Assembly (NCBI GenBank): GCA_018822065.1
Contig: JAHJKV010000327.1
Coordinates: 1-5,472, forward strand
Source: Pseudomonadota bacterium
Lineage (GTDB): Bacteria; Desulfobacterota; Desulfovibrionia; Desulfovibrionales; Desulfovibrionaceae
Reading direction: 5' to 3'
Length of the DNA: 5,472 bases
In this document: piece after piece, positions 1-5,472 of the stretch
Layout: every line of letters begins with the position of its first letter
Numbering within the stretch: position 1 is the first letter of the stretch
Notes under the pieces: model-generated
Told to the model about the DNA's origin: nothing
Seen by the model: only the letters and a program-made list of their open reading frames with translations
Databases searched by the model: none
Made by a program: the position numbers and the translations under genes

Positions 1-120
1 AGCCTGCAGAAACAGGTCGCTCACGCTGCCCTGGCCCAGCCGGTCCAACTCGAAGATCCGCTTGCGAGCCTCGCACAACTCCTGGATCAATTCCTCGCAA
101 GTCTTTACACGCTCTTCCAT
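1..120 (-). CDS. Partial CDS, N-terminal 40 residues of an unknown protein
   Basis: Reading leftward from an ATG at 120, an open frame of 40 codons continues past the left edge without a stop. The peptide starts MEERVKTCEELIQELCEARK and goes on with regularly spaced Leu/Ile among Glu, Arg and Lys (EELIQEL, RKRIFELD). This looks like a surface helix or short coiled coil of the kind that often precedes PAS or other sensory domains in soluble signalling proteins. That functional hint is inference only. The start is favoured because a G-run followed by AGA (minus strand, 129-121) lies directly upstream and could serve as a Shine-Dalgarno, although its core is close to the ATG. The frame upstream is closed by a TAG at 156-154, with no ATG, GTG or TTG between. 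The gene is divergent from the response-regulator gene and shares its roughly 400-bp upstream region. No domain can be assigned from 40 residues. Confidence 0.62.
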   Translation of the reverse strand, partial: MEERVKTCEELIQELCEARKRIFELDRLGQGSVSDLFLQA

Positions 121-190
121 TCTCCCCCCATGGTGAATGCAGTCAACGACAAACTATTTTCGTCCCAGCAAACCAGCCAGACGTAAGGAT

Positions 191-219
191 CTTATATGCA
201 CTTCATATTCACTTGTAAT
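191..219 (-). promoter_or_regulatory. Weak sigma70-type promoter candidate for the leftward gene
   Basis: On the minus strand, ATTACA (219-214, 4 of 6 matches to TTGACA) is followed after 17 bases by TATAAG (196-191, 5 of 6 matches to TATAAT). A transcript starting near 184 would have a leader of about 64 nt before the ATG at 120. The match was found by eye in an AT-rich stretch, where such matches arise easily, so it is only a candidate. Confidence 0.22.
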
Positions 220-419
220 ATCGATCTTGTGGCAAGAAAAGAAAAAAATTCTTCATGTACGATTTTCAGGCGTCCTTTTAGCAGAATAGAGTGGACCTTG
301 GCTTGTTTCGATTGCTGTGCACAAACGCCGTTGGACATTTCTACCCGTTCCCGAATATATATAAGGCCGATTTCTGAACACGACTTTTCACTCCAGATAA
401 TATTTTCAATCGATGTTCT

Positions 420-447
420 TTGAAAATTGAGTTAAAAAGCGTAGAAT
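420..447 (+). promoter_or_regulatory. Sigma70-type promoter candidate for the REC-TPR gene
   Basis: TTGAAA (420-425, 5 of 6 to the -35 consensus) is separated by 16 bases from TAGAAT (442-447, 5 of 6 to the -10 consensus). Transcription would begin near 454 and give a leader of about 70 nt before the ATG at 525. This is the best rightward sigma70 match I found in the divergent region. A second -10-like GATAAT at 396-401 lacks a convincing -35 partner. No sigma54 element with correct GG-N10-GC spacing was seen. Confidence 0.38.
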
Positions 448-524
448 TGAACTTGATTCCATGACACCTGCTTCCTGGATACCATCGAAGTTTCGAACGA
501 GCATTTTTTGCAAGCGAGGTTGAA

Positions 525-2273
525 ATGAGAATACTGGTTGGCGAACCCAGCATTGACGACAGGATGACGTTGCAGCGACATCTCGGCGTCCTTGGTGACT
601 GCCAGACCGTGGAGACAGCCGAAACCTTGCGTACGATTTTCAAAAAAGCAGCCTCGACCGAAGAAGAACGTTTTGAGCTTGTTGTGGTCGGCAACGACCT
701 GGAGAAGCCGAATGTGGAACAACTGGTGGAGGATCTGCGCAAGATCGAATGGGAGGCGAATGTATCCCATAAAGACCGCTCCACCCTACTGGTTGCCAGC
801 ACCCTGGTGGAATGGATGGGACTGTCCACCAAACTGGGGGAAGCGTGTCAGGGATTGATCTCCAAACCCATCAAACGGGAACTGCTGTATAAAACCCTTG
901 CCAACCTCGGATATCAGGCTGCACGCAAGGAAAGCAATTTCGAGCAACTGGATTTGACGTTGCGCCAGTATATTGAAGATGGTGGCGAATTCTTCTTTAT
1001 TTCCGAGAGTTTTTCCATATTCAAAACCCTCCTCGCCGCGCTAAGAAAACTGGCCGACCCACTCCCGGACTGTGTTCACTATTTTTCCTCACTCAAAGAA
1101 TCCAAGCAGCCCTTCACTCGCCAAGCAAAGAACAAAACCCCCGTGCTCCTGTTCGTCGACCATGTCTACCAAGGACGGAGCATTTCATCCTTTCTCACAG
1201 AATGTCGGATGATCCTCCCCGCCTTGCGCGTCATTATCATGGCCAAGGAAACCTCGGACTCCAACATCGCCCACATGAGCGACATTGAAGCAGACTCTGT
1301 TCTGACCATACCGGCCTCGGAAAACAACATCATTGAAAAAACCGCCAACGTCATCTCCCCTCCTGGAAAGCTGATGCGCCTGATGCAAGAAGCTCGAGAA
1401 AGCCTAGCGCAACATGACCCTAAGCACACCCTCACCCTGATCGACCATATCCTTGAGATCAAACCCTACAGCGCCTCGGCGCTGGTACTGCGTGGCGATA
1501 CGCTGCAAATATTGGGAGACCGAAAAGGAGCGGCCGAGGCCTATGAGCAAGCACACCTTTCCTCCAGCCTTTTCCTGGATCCCCTGAAACGGCTTGCGGA
1601 CATACACCAGGATGAAAATCCCTCGCTTTCATTGGCATTTCTTAGCACACTCGACACGATCAGCCCGCAGAATGCTCCGCGCAAGGTTCGCATCGGCACG
1701 GCCAAGCTGCAGCCGGAAGGAATTCATGCAGCACTCCCATTTTATGATCAGGCCATGGAACTCTCCAACAGGGAGACTGGTCGGATGCATGACGACATCG
1801 CAAACGAAATCGCTTTCAATCTTCAGACAGATCACCCGGATGTGGCCGAAAGATTTATTGACACCCTGCTGGCGAGCAAGAGAGGGAAATTCACCAAGGA
1901 AGATGTGGTCACCTTCAACCGCAAAGGAATTCTGCAACGTCGACAGGGACACTGGGAAGAGGCCATCACCAATTACCGCAAGGCCCTGACCGTGGCCCCG
2001 AATGACGACTCCTTGCTCTACAACCTGGCCATGGCCTACATGCAGGGCGGCAAAGATGTGCAGGCGTTTGAAATCATTGACAGCATTCTTATAGAAAATC
2101 CCGACTTTCCTGACACCAGTCCCGGTGTTGCCTTCAATATCGCCAACCTGCACTCCCGAATCGGAAAGAACGCCGAGGCCCTTGCTCTCCTCAATGCGTC
2201 GTTGCGGCTTTTCCCGGAACACAAACAATCACGCGCCCTACGGCAACGCCTGACGGGTGCCACTTCACTCTAG
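525..2273 (+). CDS. Response-regulator-like protein, REC-REC(pseudo)-TPR
   Basis: This is a predicted cytoplasmic signalling protein of 582 residues, without signal peptide or membrane segment. Residues 1-125 form a receiver-like domain. Phosphoacceptor candidate Asp58 sits four residues before Pro62, the Ser/Thr position is Ser92 and the conserved Lys-Pro is Lys114-Pro115. The acidic pair is reduced to Glu7-Pro8. Residues about 153-275 look like a second receiver fold: beta3 ends at Asp212, but Ile262-Pro263 replaces Lys-Pro and Ala240 stands at the Thr position, so it is probably a pseudo-receiver. From about 283 to the end the protein is helical with TPR units. The clearest are about 317-350, 461-494 (TPR-like W-EEAI--Y-KAL-V-P pattern), 495-528 and 534-567; 351-460 is more diverged. 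No DNA-binding, GGDEF, EAL or HPt domain is present, so output is probably by protein binding through the TPRs. The start is supported by GCGAGG at 514-519, five bases upstream, and by a closing in-frame stop at 462-464. The hybrid kinase gene follows 113 bp downstream. VieB-type REC-TPR proteins are the nearest analogy I can recall; the cognate partner is inferred. Confidence 0.9.
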   Translation: MRILVGEPSIDDRMTLQRHLGVLGDCQTVETAETLRTIFKKAASTEEERFELVVVGNDLEKPNVEQLVEDLRKIEWEANVSHKDRSTLLVASTLVEWMGLSTKLGEACQGLISKPIKRELLYKTLANLGYQAARKESNFEQLDLTLRQYIEDGGEFFFISESFSIFKTLLAALRKLADPLPDCVHYFSSLKESKQPFTRQAKNKTPVLLFVDHVYQGRSISSFLTECRMILPALRVIIMAKETSDSNIAHMSDIEADSVLTIPASENNIIEKTANVISPPGKLMRLMQEARESLAQHDPKHTLTLIDHILEIKPYSASALVLRGDTLQILGDRKGAAEAYEQAHLSSSLFLDPLKRLADIHQDENPSLSLAFLSTLDTISPQNAPRKVRIGTAKLQPEGIHAALPFYDQAMELSNRETGRMHDDIANEIAFNLQTDHPDVAERFIDTLLASKRGKFTKEDVVTFNRKGILQRRQGHWEEAITNYRKALTVAPNDDSLLYNLAMAYMQGGKDVQAFEIIDSILIENPDFPDTSPGVAFNIANLHSRIGKNAEALALLNASLRLFPEHKQSRALRQRLTGATSL

Positions 2274-2304
2274 AATATAATGCTCGAGTTTAAGCACGCC
2301 AGGG

Positions 2305-2333
2305 ATGACTGAACCTCCCCAAAATGTTATAGC
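2305..2333 (+). promoter_or_regulatory. Possible extended -10 promoter between the two signalling genes
   Basis: The 113-bp gap contains ATGACT (2305-2310, 4 of 6 to TTGACA), a 17-base spacer and TATAGC (2328-2333, 4 of 6), with a TG one base upstream of the -10 (2325-2326) as in extended -10 promoters. The predicted start near 2340 would give a leader of about 46 nt. There is no intrinsic terminator in the gap, so read-through from the upstream gene is equally possible and the pair may form an operon with an internal promoter. Confidence 0.25.
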
Positions 2334-2386
2334 TCATTGAGAACAGGCAGATTCGGTTCAAAGACTATTGAGAAACGGAACAACGC

Positions 2387-5272
2387 ATGACTTGGCTTTT
2401 TCCATCCATTATTGCAACCCTGGTCGGGACGACCCTCCTCTTCGCCCTGTTCCTATACCTGTACGGGAAGAAACAGCATAGATTCCTGCTCTTATGGTCC
2501 GTTTCCTGGCTACTCTACTCCTGTCGCCTCGCTCTGATGCTCCTTATGCTGCACTCACAGGATACGAGCTGGGCGCTCATTTTCAACCAGTCCTTTGCCC
2601 TGTGGTCTGCTGTTGCGCTCTTTTTCGGCACGGCCTGGTATATCGGGAAACCCCGTCTTAAGCGAACCATCCTCATCCCCACACTCCTTTGCAATATCTG
2701 GATTGTTTTCTCGATTTTGAGCCAGCAGTCGTTCATGATCATCAGCCTGCCCACCTTCACCTTTTCCGGCATGGTGTATGTCTGGACCGGCTGGATTCTG
2801 ATACGACAAGGCCAGCCCAAAAGCATGGAAAGCGCTTTCACGGGCTGTGCCTTGATCCTCTGGGGCCTGCACAAGATAGATTATCCTTTCCTGCGCCCCC
2901 TGCTCTGGTTTGCCCCCTGGGGCTATCTTCTTGGAGCGGCCTTCGCATTTCTCACGGCATTTGGCATCCTGCTACTTTACTTCCAGCGCGCCCGGGTCGC
3001 TCTTGAAGAAAGCGAAACAAGATTTCGGATGCTGTTTGAAAACGCTCCCATGGCCTATCAATCCCTGGATGCATCAGCCCATGTGCTTGACGTGAATAAC
3101 AAATGGCTCGAACTGCTCGGCCATGAAAAAGAGCAGGTACTTGGCTCATGGTTCGGCACCTATCTCGCTCCAACCGATCAAGCCATCTTCGAAGAACGTT
3201 TCCAGACACTTAAAAGCACAAAATTCGCCCAAGGCATCGAATTTGAAATGCTCCGGGTGGACGGTATAATCATCACCGTCTCGTGCGATGGTCGCACTCA
3301 AGAGGACGAAAACGACAACTTCATATGCACCCACTGCATCTTCCAGGATATCTCCGAGCAAAAAAAGGCCGAGGAAGTACTGCGGCAAAACGAAGTCCGC
3401 TTCAATTCTCTCACCAACTCAGCAATCAGTGGCTTTTGTATCTACGATACAGATGGAAGACTGCTTCAAGCAAACTATGCCTTTTGCACAATGTTCGGCT
3501 ATTCCAAAGAAGAAATCCTGAGTAAAAGCATCTGGGATTTGTCTGTGGAGAGCGACTATCAAGGCATACAGGAGCGTATACAACGCATCAAAGAAACAGG
3601 ATCTGAACGATTTTTCTCCAGGATGGTCAAAAAATCAGGGGAAGTCTTTGATCTTGAGATCAGCACAACCTACGTCCCCGAATTTGATCAGTACAATGTG
3701 TTTGTCGATGACCTTACCGGACTGAAACAGACCATGGCCAAACTGACCGCCAGTGAAAGCCGGCTGCGGACTATCTTCCAAAATTCCCCCCTGGGCATGG
3801 TCCGGTTCAACAATAAAGGCGTGATAACCGACTGCAACACCCGGTTCATCCAGATGATGGGCTCCTCCTATGAAGAACTTATCGGCTTCAATACGCTTCA
3901 AGATTCCTCCCCGGAGATGCGCCAGAGCCTCGGAGAAGCCATCAACGGGAAAATGGCTGTCTACGAAAACGAGTACACCTCCATCACCGGGGACAAGACC
4001 AGTCATCTGCGGGTGGTATTCAACCCGGTGAACATTGGAATTCCCCCCACCGAGGTCATTGCCACTTTGGAGGATGTGGCCAAGCGCAAGGCCGCGGAGA
4101 TCGCCCTGGTTCGGGCCAAGGAGCAGGCAGAGATAGCCAACACGGCCAAATCACAATTCCTGGCCAATATGAGCCACGAACTGCGCACCCCGATCAACGG
4201 CATCATGGGCATGCTCCAACTGCTCCAGACGACCAGCCTCAACGAGGAACAGCTTGATTACGCCCAGGAGGGCGTCACCTCCTGCAAAGGCCTGACTCGA
4301 CTGTTGGGCGACATTCTCGACCTCTCGCGTATCGAGGCGGGCAAGATGGAGGTTTCGTACGAACCGTTCAATGTCCGGGAAATACTTGGTTCAGTCCAGA
4401 CTCTGTTTCATCTCCCGGCCCGACAGGCCGACCTGGACTTCCGGGTGGACATCGACCCCGACCTGCCCGAGGAAATGATCGGCGACGCACAGCTGGTGCG
4501 TCAAATTCTGTTCAATCTTGTGGGCAATGCCATCAAGTTCACCGCAAACGGCAGCGTGGAACTCCAGACCTGGAAACTCCCCCGCTCCGCCAAGGGCACC
4601 AACCGGATACTCTTCACTGTCACCGACACAGGACTAGGCATTGCCGAAGATAAACTGCGCGCCGTGTTCGAAGCCTTTACCCAGGCCGACTCGAGTTTCA
4701 CACGTCGATTCCAGGGGGCCGGACTGGGACTGAACATAGTCCGTCGGCTCGTGTCGCTTCTAAATGGCAGTCTCGACTTTGTCAGTCAGGAAGGCCAGGG
4801 CACAACCTTCTATCTGAGCCTCCCCTTCGGCAAGGTCGAACTGGGGCCAAAAACAGTAGTCCCCGAACCGATCTCGCCCTCCACTCCGGGACAGGACCTG
4901 CATCTGCTGGTGGTGGAAGACGACCCCGTCAACCTCATGGCCCTGACCAAGCTTCTCCAAAAACAGGGCGTGCAGACGACGAGCGCAATCAACGGTGAAG
5001 AAACGTTGGCATGCCTAAGACAAGGCACCTTTGATCTCGTGCTCCTCGACATCCAGATGCCGGTGCTCGACGGGGTAGAGGTGGCACGGGCCATCCGCAG
5101 CCTACCGGAATTCAAGAACCAGGCTCATATCCCGATCATCGCCCTCACCGCCTATGCCATGCAGGGCGACGAGGAAAGATTCCTCCAGGCTGGCATGAAC
5201 GGCTACCTGGCCAAGCCCGTGGACATGGAAGCCCTGATGCGGGTCATCAGCCAGGTGCTGGACCAAACTTGA
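2387..5272 (+). CDS. Membrane hybrid histidine kinase, 7TM-PAS-PAS-PAS-HisKA-HATPase-REC
   Basis: The 961-residue inner-membrane sensor kinase should autophosphorylate from ATP and pass phosphate to its own receiver. Seven hydrophobic segments lie at about 5-25, 33-55, 63-86, 94-111, 116-139, 150-165 and 173-199. Basic loops (KKQHR, KPRLKR, RQGQPK, QRAR) alternate so that the N-terminus is outside and the C-terminus inside. Three PAS-type domains follow at about 207-328, 333-450 and 453-570, then a helical linker. HisKA spans about 587-652 with the H-box S-H597-E-L-R-T-P. The ATPase domain is at about 697-815, with N-box Asn714, D747-T-G-L-G-I, the F-box around 761-764 and G777-A-G-L-G-L. The C-terminal receiver at 838-957 keeps Glu844/Asp845, Asp888, Thr921 and Lys943-Pro944, so kinase and receiver look active. 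No HPt domain is fused, so onward transfer needs a separate protein. ATG 2387 is the only start after the in-frame stop at 2369-2371; its Shine-Dalgarno (CGGAA, 2376-2380) is weak. The signal is unknown. Confidence 0.96.
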   Translation: MTWLFPSIIATLVGTTLLFALFLYLYGKKQHRFLLLWSVSWLLYSCRLALMLLMLHSQDTSWALIFNQSFALWSAVALFFGTAWYIGKPRLKRTILIPTLLCNIWIVFSILSQQSFMIISLPTFTFSGMVYVWTGWILIRQGQPKSMESAFTGCALILWGLHKIDYPFLRPLLWFAPWGYLLGAAFAFLTAFGILLLYFQRARVALEESETRFRMLFENAPMAYQSLDASAHVLDVNNKWLELLGHEKEQVLGSWFGTYLAPTDQAIFEERFQTLKSTKFAQGIEFEMLRVDGIIITVSCDGRTQEDENDNFICTHCIFQDISEQKKAEEVLRQNEVRFNSLTNSAISGFCIYDTDGRLLQANYAFCTMFGYSKEEILSKSIWDLSVESDYQGIQERIQRIKETGSERFFSRMVKKSGEVFDLEISTTYVPEFDQYNVFVDDLTGLKQTMAKLTASESRLRTIFQNSPLGMVRFNNKGVITDCNTRFIQMMGSSYEELIGFNTLQDSSPEMRQSLGEAINGKMAVYENEYTSITGDKTSHLRVVFNPVNIGIPPTEVIATLEDVAKRKAAEIALVRAKEQAEIANTAKSQFLANMSHELRTPINGIMGMLQLLQTTSLNEEQLDYAQEGVTSCKGLTRLLGDILDLSRIEAGKMEVSYEPFNVREILGSVQTLFHLPARQADLDFRVDIDPDLPEEMIGDAQLVRQILFNLVGNAIKFTANGSVELQTWKLPRSAKGTNRILFTVTDTGLGIAEDKLRAVFEAFTQADSSFTRRFQGAGLGLNIVRRLVSLLNGSLDFVSQEGQGTTFYLSLPFGKVELGPKTVVPEPISPSTPGQDLHLLVVEDDPVNLMALTKLLQKQGVQTTSAINGEETLACLRQGTFDLVLLDIQMPVLDGVEVARAIRSLPEFKNQAHIPIIALTAYAMQGDEERFLQAGMNGYLAKPVDMEALMRVISQVLDQT

Positions 5273-5303
5273 GCCTGCGCGTCTGCCCACCGAACCACGA
5301 AAG

Positions 5304-5330
5304 AAAGCCCCTGCTTGCGGCAGGGGCTTT
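5304..5330. terminator. Bidirectional intrinsic terminator
   Basis: AAAGCCCCTGC (5304-5314) and GCAGGGGCTTT (5320-5330) form a perfect 11-bp stem with the five-base loop TTGCG. The hairpin lies 31 bp after the kinase stop codon and 11 bp beyond the 3' end of the convergent tRNA gene. On the minus strand the stem is followed by a longer T-rich tract (TTTCTTTC) than on the plus strand, where TTT is followed by GAACTT. It should therefore work best for the tRNA transcript, while also ending kinase transcription. Confidence 0.88.
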
Positions 5331-5341
5331 GAACTTCGCGA

Positions 5342-5418
5342 TGGTGGGCCATGCAAGATTCGAACTTGCGACTTCTTGCTCCGGAGGCAAGCACTCTATC
5401 CAACTGAGCTAATGGCCC
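5342..5418 (-). tRNA. tRNA-Arg, anticodon CCG
   Basis: This is a complete 77-nt tRNA that decodes the arginine codon CGG. On the minus strand the acceptor GGGCCAT pairs perfectly with ATGGCCC. The D-stem is GCTC/GAGT with one G-U pair, and the anticodon stem is CTTGC/GCAAG around the loop CTCCGGA, which puts CCG at 5384-5382. The variable loop is AAGTC, and the T-arm is GCAAG-TTCGAAT-CTTGC. The discriminator is A73, and the CCA end is encoded (5344-5342). All stems are intact, so the gene should be functional. It is convergent with the kinase gene and shares the hairpin terminator at 5304-5330. No direct repeat of the tRNA 3' end or integrase gene is seen in the window, so nothing shows use as an attachment site here. 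Confidence 0.97.
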
Positions 5419-5428
5419 ACGCGGAGGA

Positions 5429-5443
5429 CATGGCTAAGCCATG
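5429..5443. repeat. 15-bp palindrome over the tRNA promoter -10 region
   Basis: CATGGCT (5429-5435) and AGCCATG (5437-5443) are perfect inverted repeats around a single central A. The element lies between the TTGACA box and the tRNA 5' end, and overlaps the predicted -10. It could be a protein-binding site, a small hairpin in a precursor transcript, or chance. The pairing is plain in the sequence; any function is inference. Confidence 0.5.
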
Positions 5444-5459
5444 CGGCTTCCGGTGTCAA
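5431..5459 (-). promoter_or_regulatory. Candidate promoter of the tRNA-Arg gene
   Basis: On the minus strand a perfect TTGACA lies at 5459-5454. Seventeen bases on, the -10 position reads TAGCCA (5436-5431), which is a poor match. A GC-rich stretch (CCTCCGCG) then leads to the tRNA 5' end at 5418, as is typical of stable-RNA promoters with GC-rich discriminators. Transcription would start near 5424, giving a very short leader. The weak -10 is the main doubt; the tRNA could also be transcribed from beyond the right edge. Confidence 0.45.
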
Positions 5460-5472
5460 GATACTAGCGCAT

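Larger units (their letters stand above)
121..524. other. AT-rich divergent intergenic region
   Basis: About 400 bp separate two divergent genes. By hand count, 181-480 is about 38% GC, against roughly 55-60% in much of the flanking coding sequence. The region holds a weak leftward promoter candidate near 191-219, a better rightward candidate at 420-447 and an AT run at 354-364. It also contains a 75-codon open frame at 196-423 that I do not accept as a gene. I see no strong hairpin, RNA gene, riboswitch or long repeat. The composition fits a regulatory region, possibly bound by nucleoid or response-regulator proteins, but no operator can be named. Confidence 0.6.

Noticed and set aside
299..320. 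Sigma54-like TTGGC...TTGCT element upstream of the REC-TPR gene
   Set aside because: The GG and GC dinucleotides are 12 bases apart instead of the required 10.
257..642. 12-bp direct repeat GTACGATTTTCA at 257-268 and 631-642
   Set aside because: About one 12-bp match is expected by chance in a window of this size, and one copy lies inside coding sequence.
341..832. Long minus-strand open frames over the start of the REC-TPR gene
   Set aside because: They lie antisense to a clearly coding frame with receiver motifs and have no domain signal or supported start. They are shadow frames.
1629..2228. 199-codon minus-strand open frame inside the TPR region
   Set aside because: The opposite strand encodes clear TPR units. 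This is an antisense shadow of a biased coding sequence.
2310..2360. Inverted repeat TGAACC (2310-2315) / GGTTCA (2355-2360) between the two genes
   Set aside because: Only 6 bp with a 39-base spacer and no extension. It is not a terminator or a convincing operator.
2422..2434. GGTCG-GGA-CGACC hairpin near the start of the kinase gene
   Set aside because: Five-bp stem within codons of the first transmembrane segment, most likely incidental.
5342..5418. tRNA gene as the attachment site of an integrated element
   Set aside because: No integrase and no duplicated tRNA 3' end could be found within the window.

Overview
The window reads as a chromosomal segment of a Gram-negative bacterium that invests heavily in multi-domain signal transduction. 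A Desulfovibrio-like deltaproteobacterium is my best guess. It rests on the style of the PAS-rich hybrid kinase, the receiver-TPR protein and the moderately GC-rich coding DNA. It comes from memory and was not tested by any search.

Layout: positions 1-120 hold the first 40 codons of a leftward gene that runs off the left edge. Its N-terminus looks like a charged helix or coiled coil. An AT-rich divergent intergenic region of about 400 bp (121-524) follows; it carries candidate promoters in both directions and a doubtful 75-codon ORF. Next come two rightward genes separated by 113 bp with no terminator between them. The first (525-2273) encodes a 582-residue soluble protein with two N-terminal receiver-type domains and a C-terminal TPR array. 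The second (2387-5272) encodes a 961-residue membrane hybrid histidine kinase: 7 TM, three PAS domains, HisKA, HATPase and receiver. A strong hairpin (5304-5330) lies between the kinase stop and a convergent, complete tRNA-Arg(CCG) gene on the minus strand (5342-5418), and can serve both. The tRNA has an upstream TTGACA box and a 15-bp palindrome at the expected -10 position.

Working model: the kinase senses an unknown cue through its membrane and PAS domains, autophosphorylates on His597 and passes phosphate to its own receiver Asp888. The neighbouring REC-REC-TPR protein has no DNA-binding or enzymatic output, so it probably acts by protein-protein contact. It could be a phosphorylation-dependent adaptor or a modulator of the kinase, reminiscent of REC-TPR proteins such as VieB of Vibrio. 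No HPt protein or output regulator lies in the window, so the relay must be completed elsewhere. Apart from the degenerate receivers and the TPR output, I see an ordinary two-component locus beside a tRNA gene, with no mobile element, CRISPR array or defence system.
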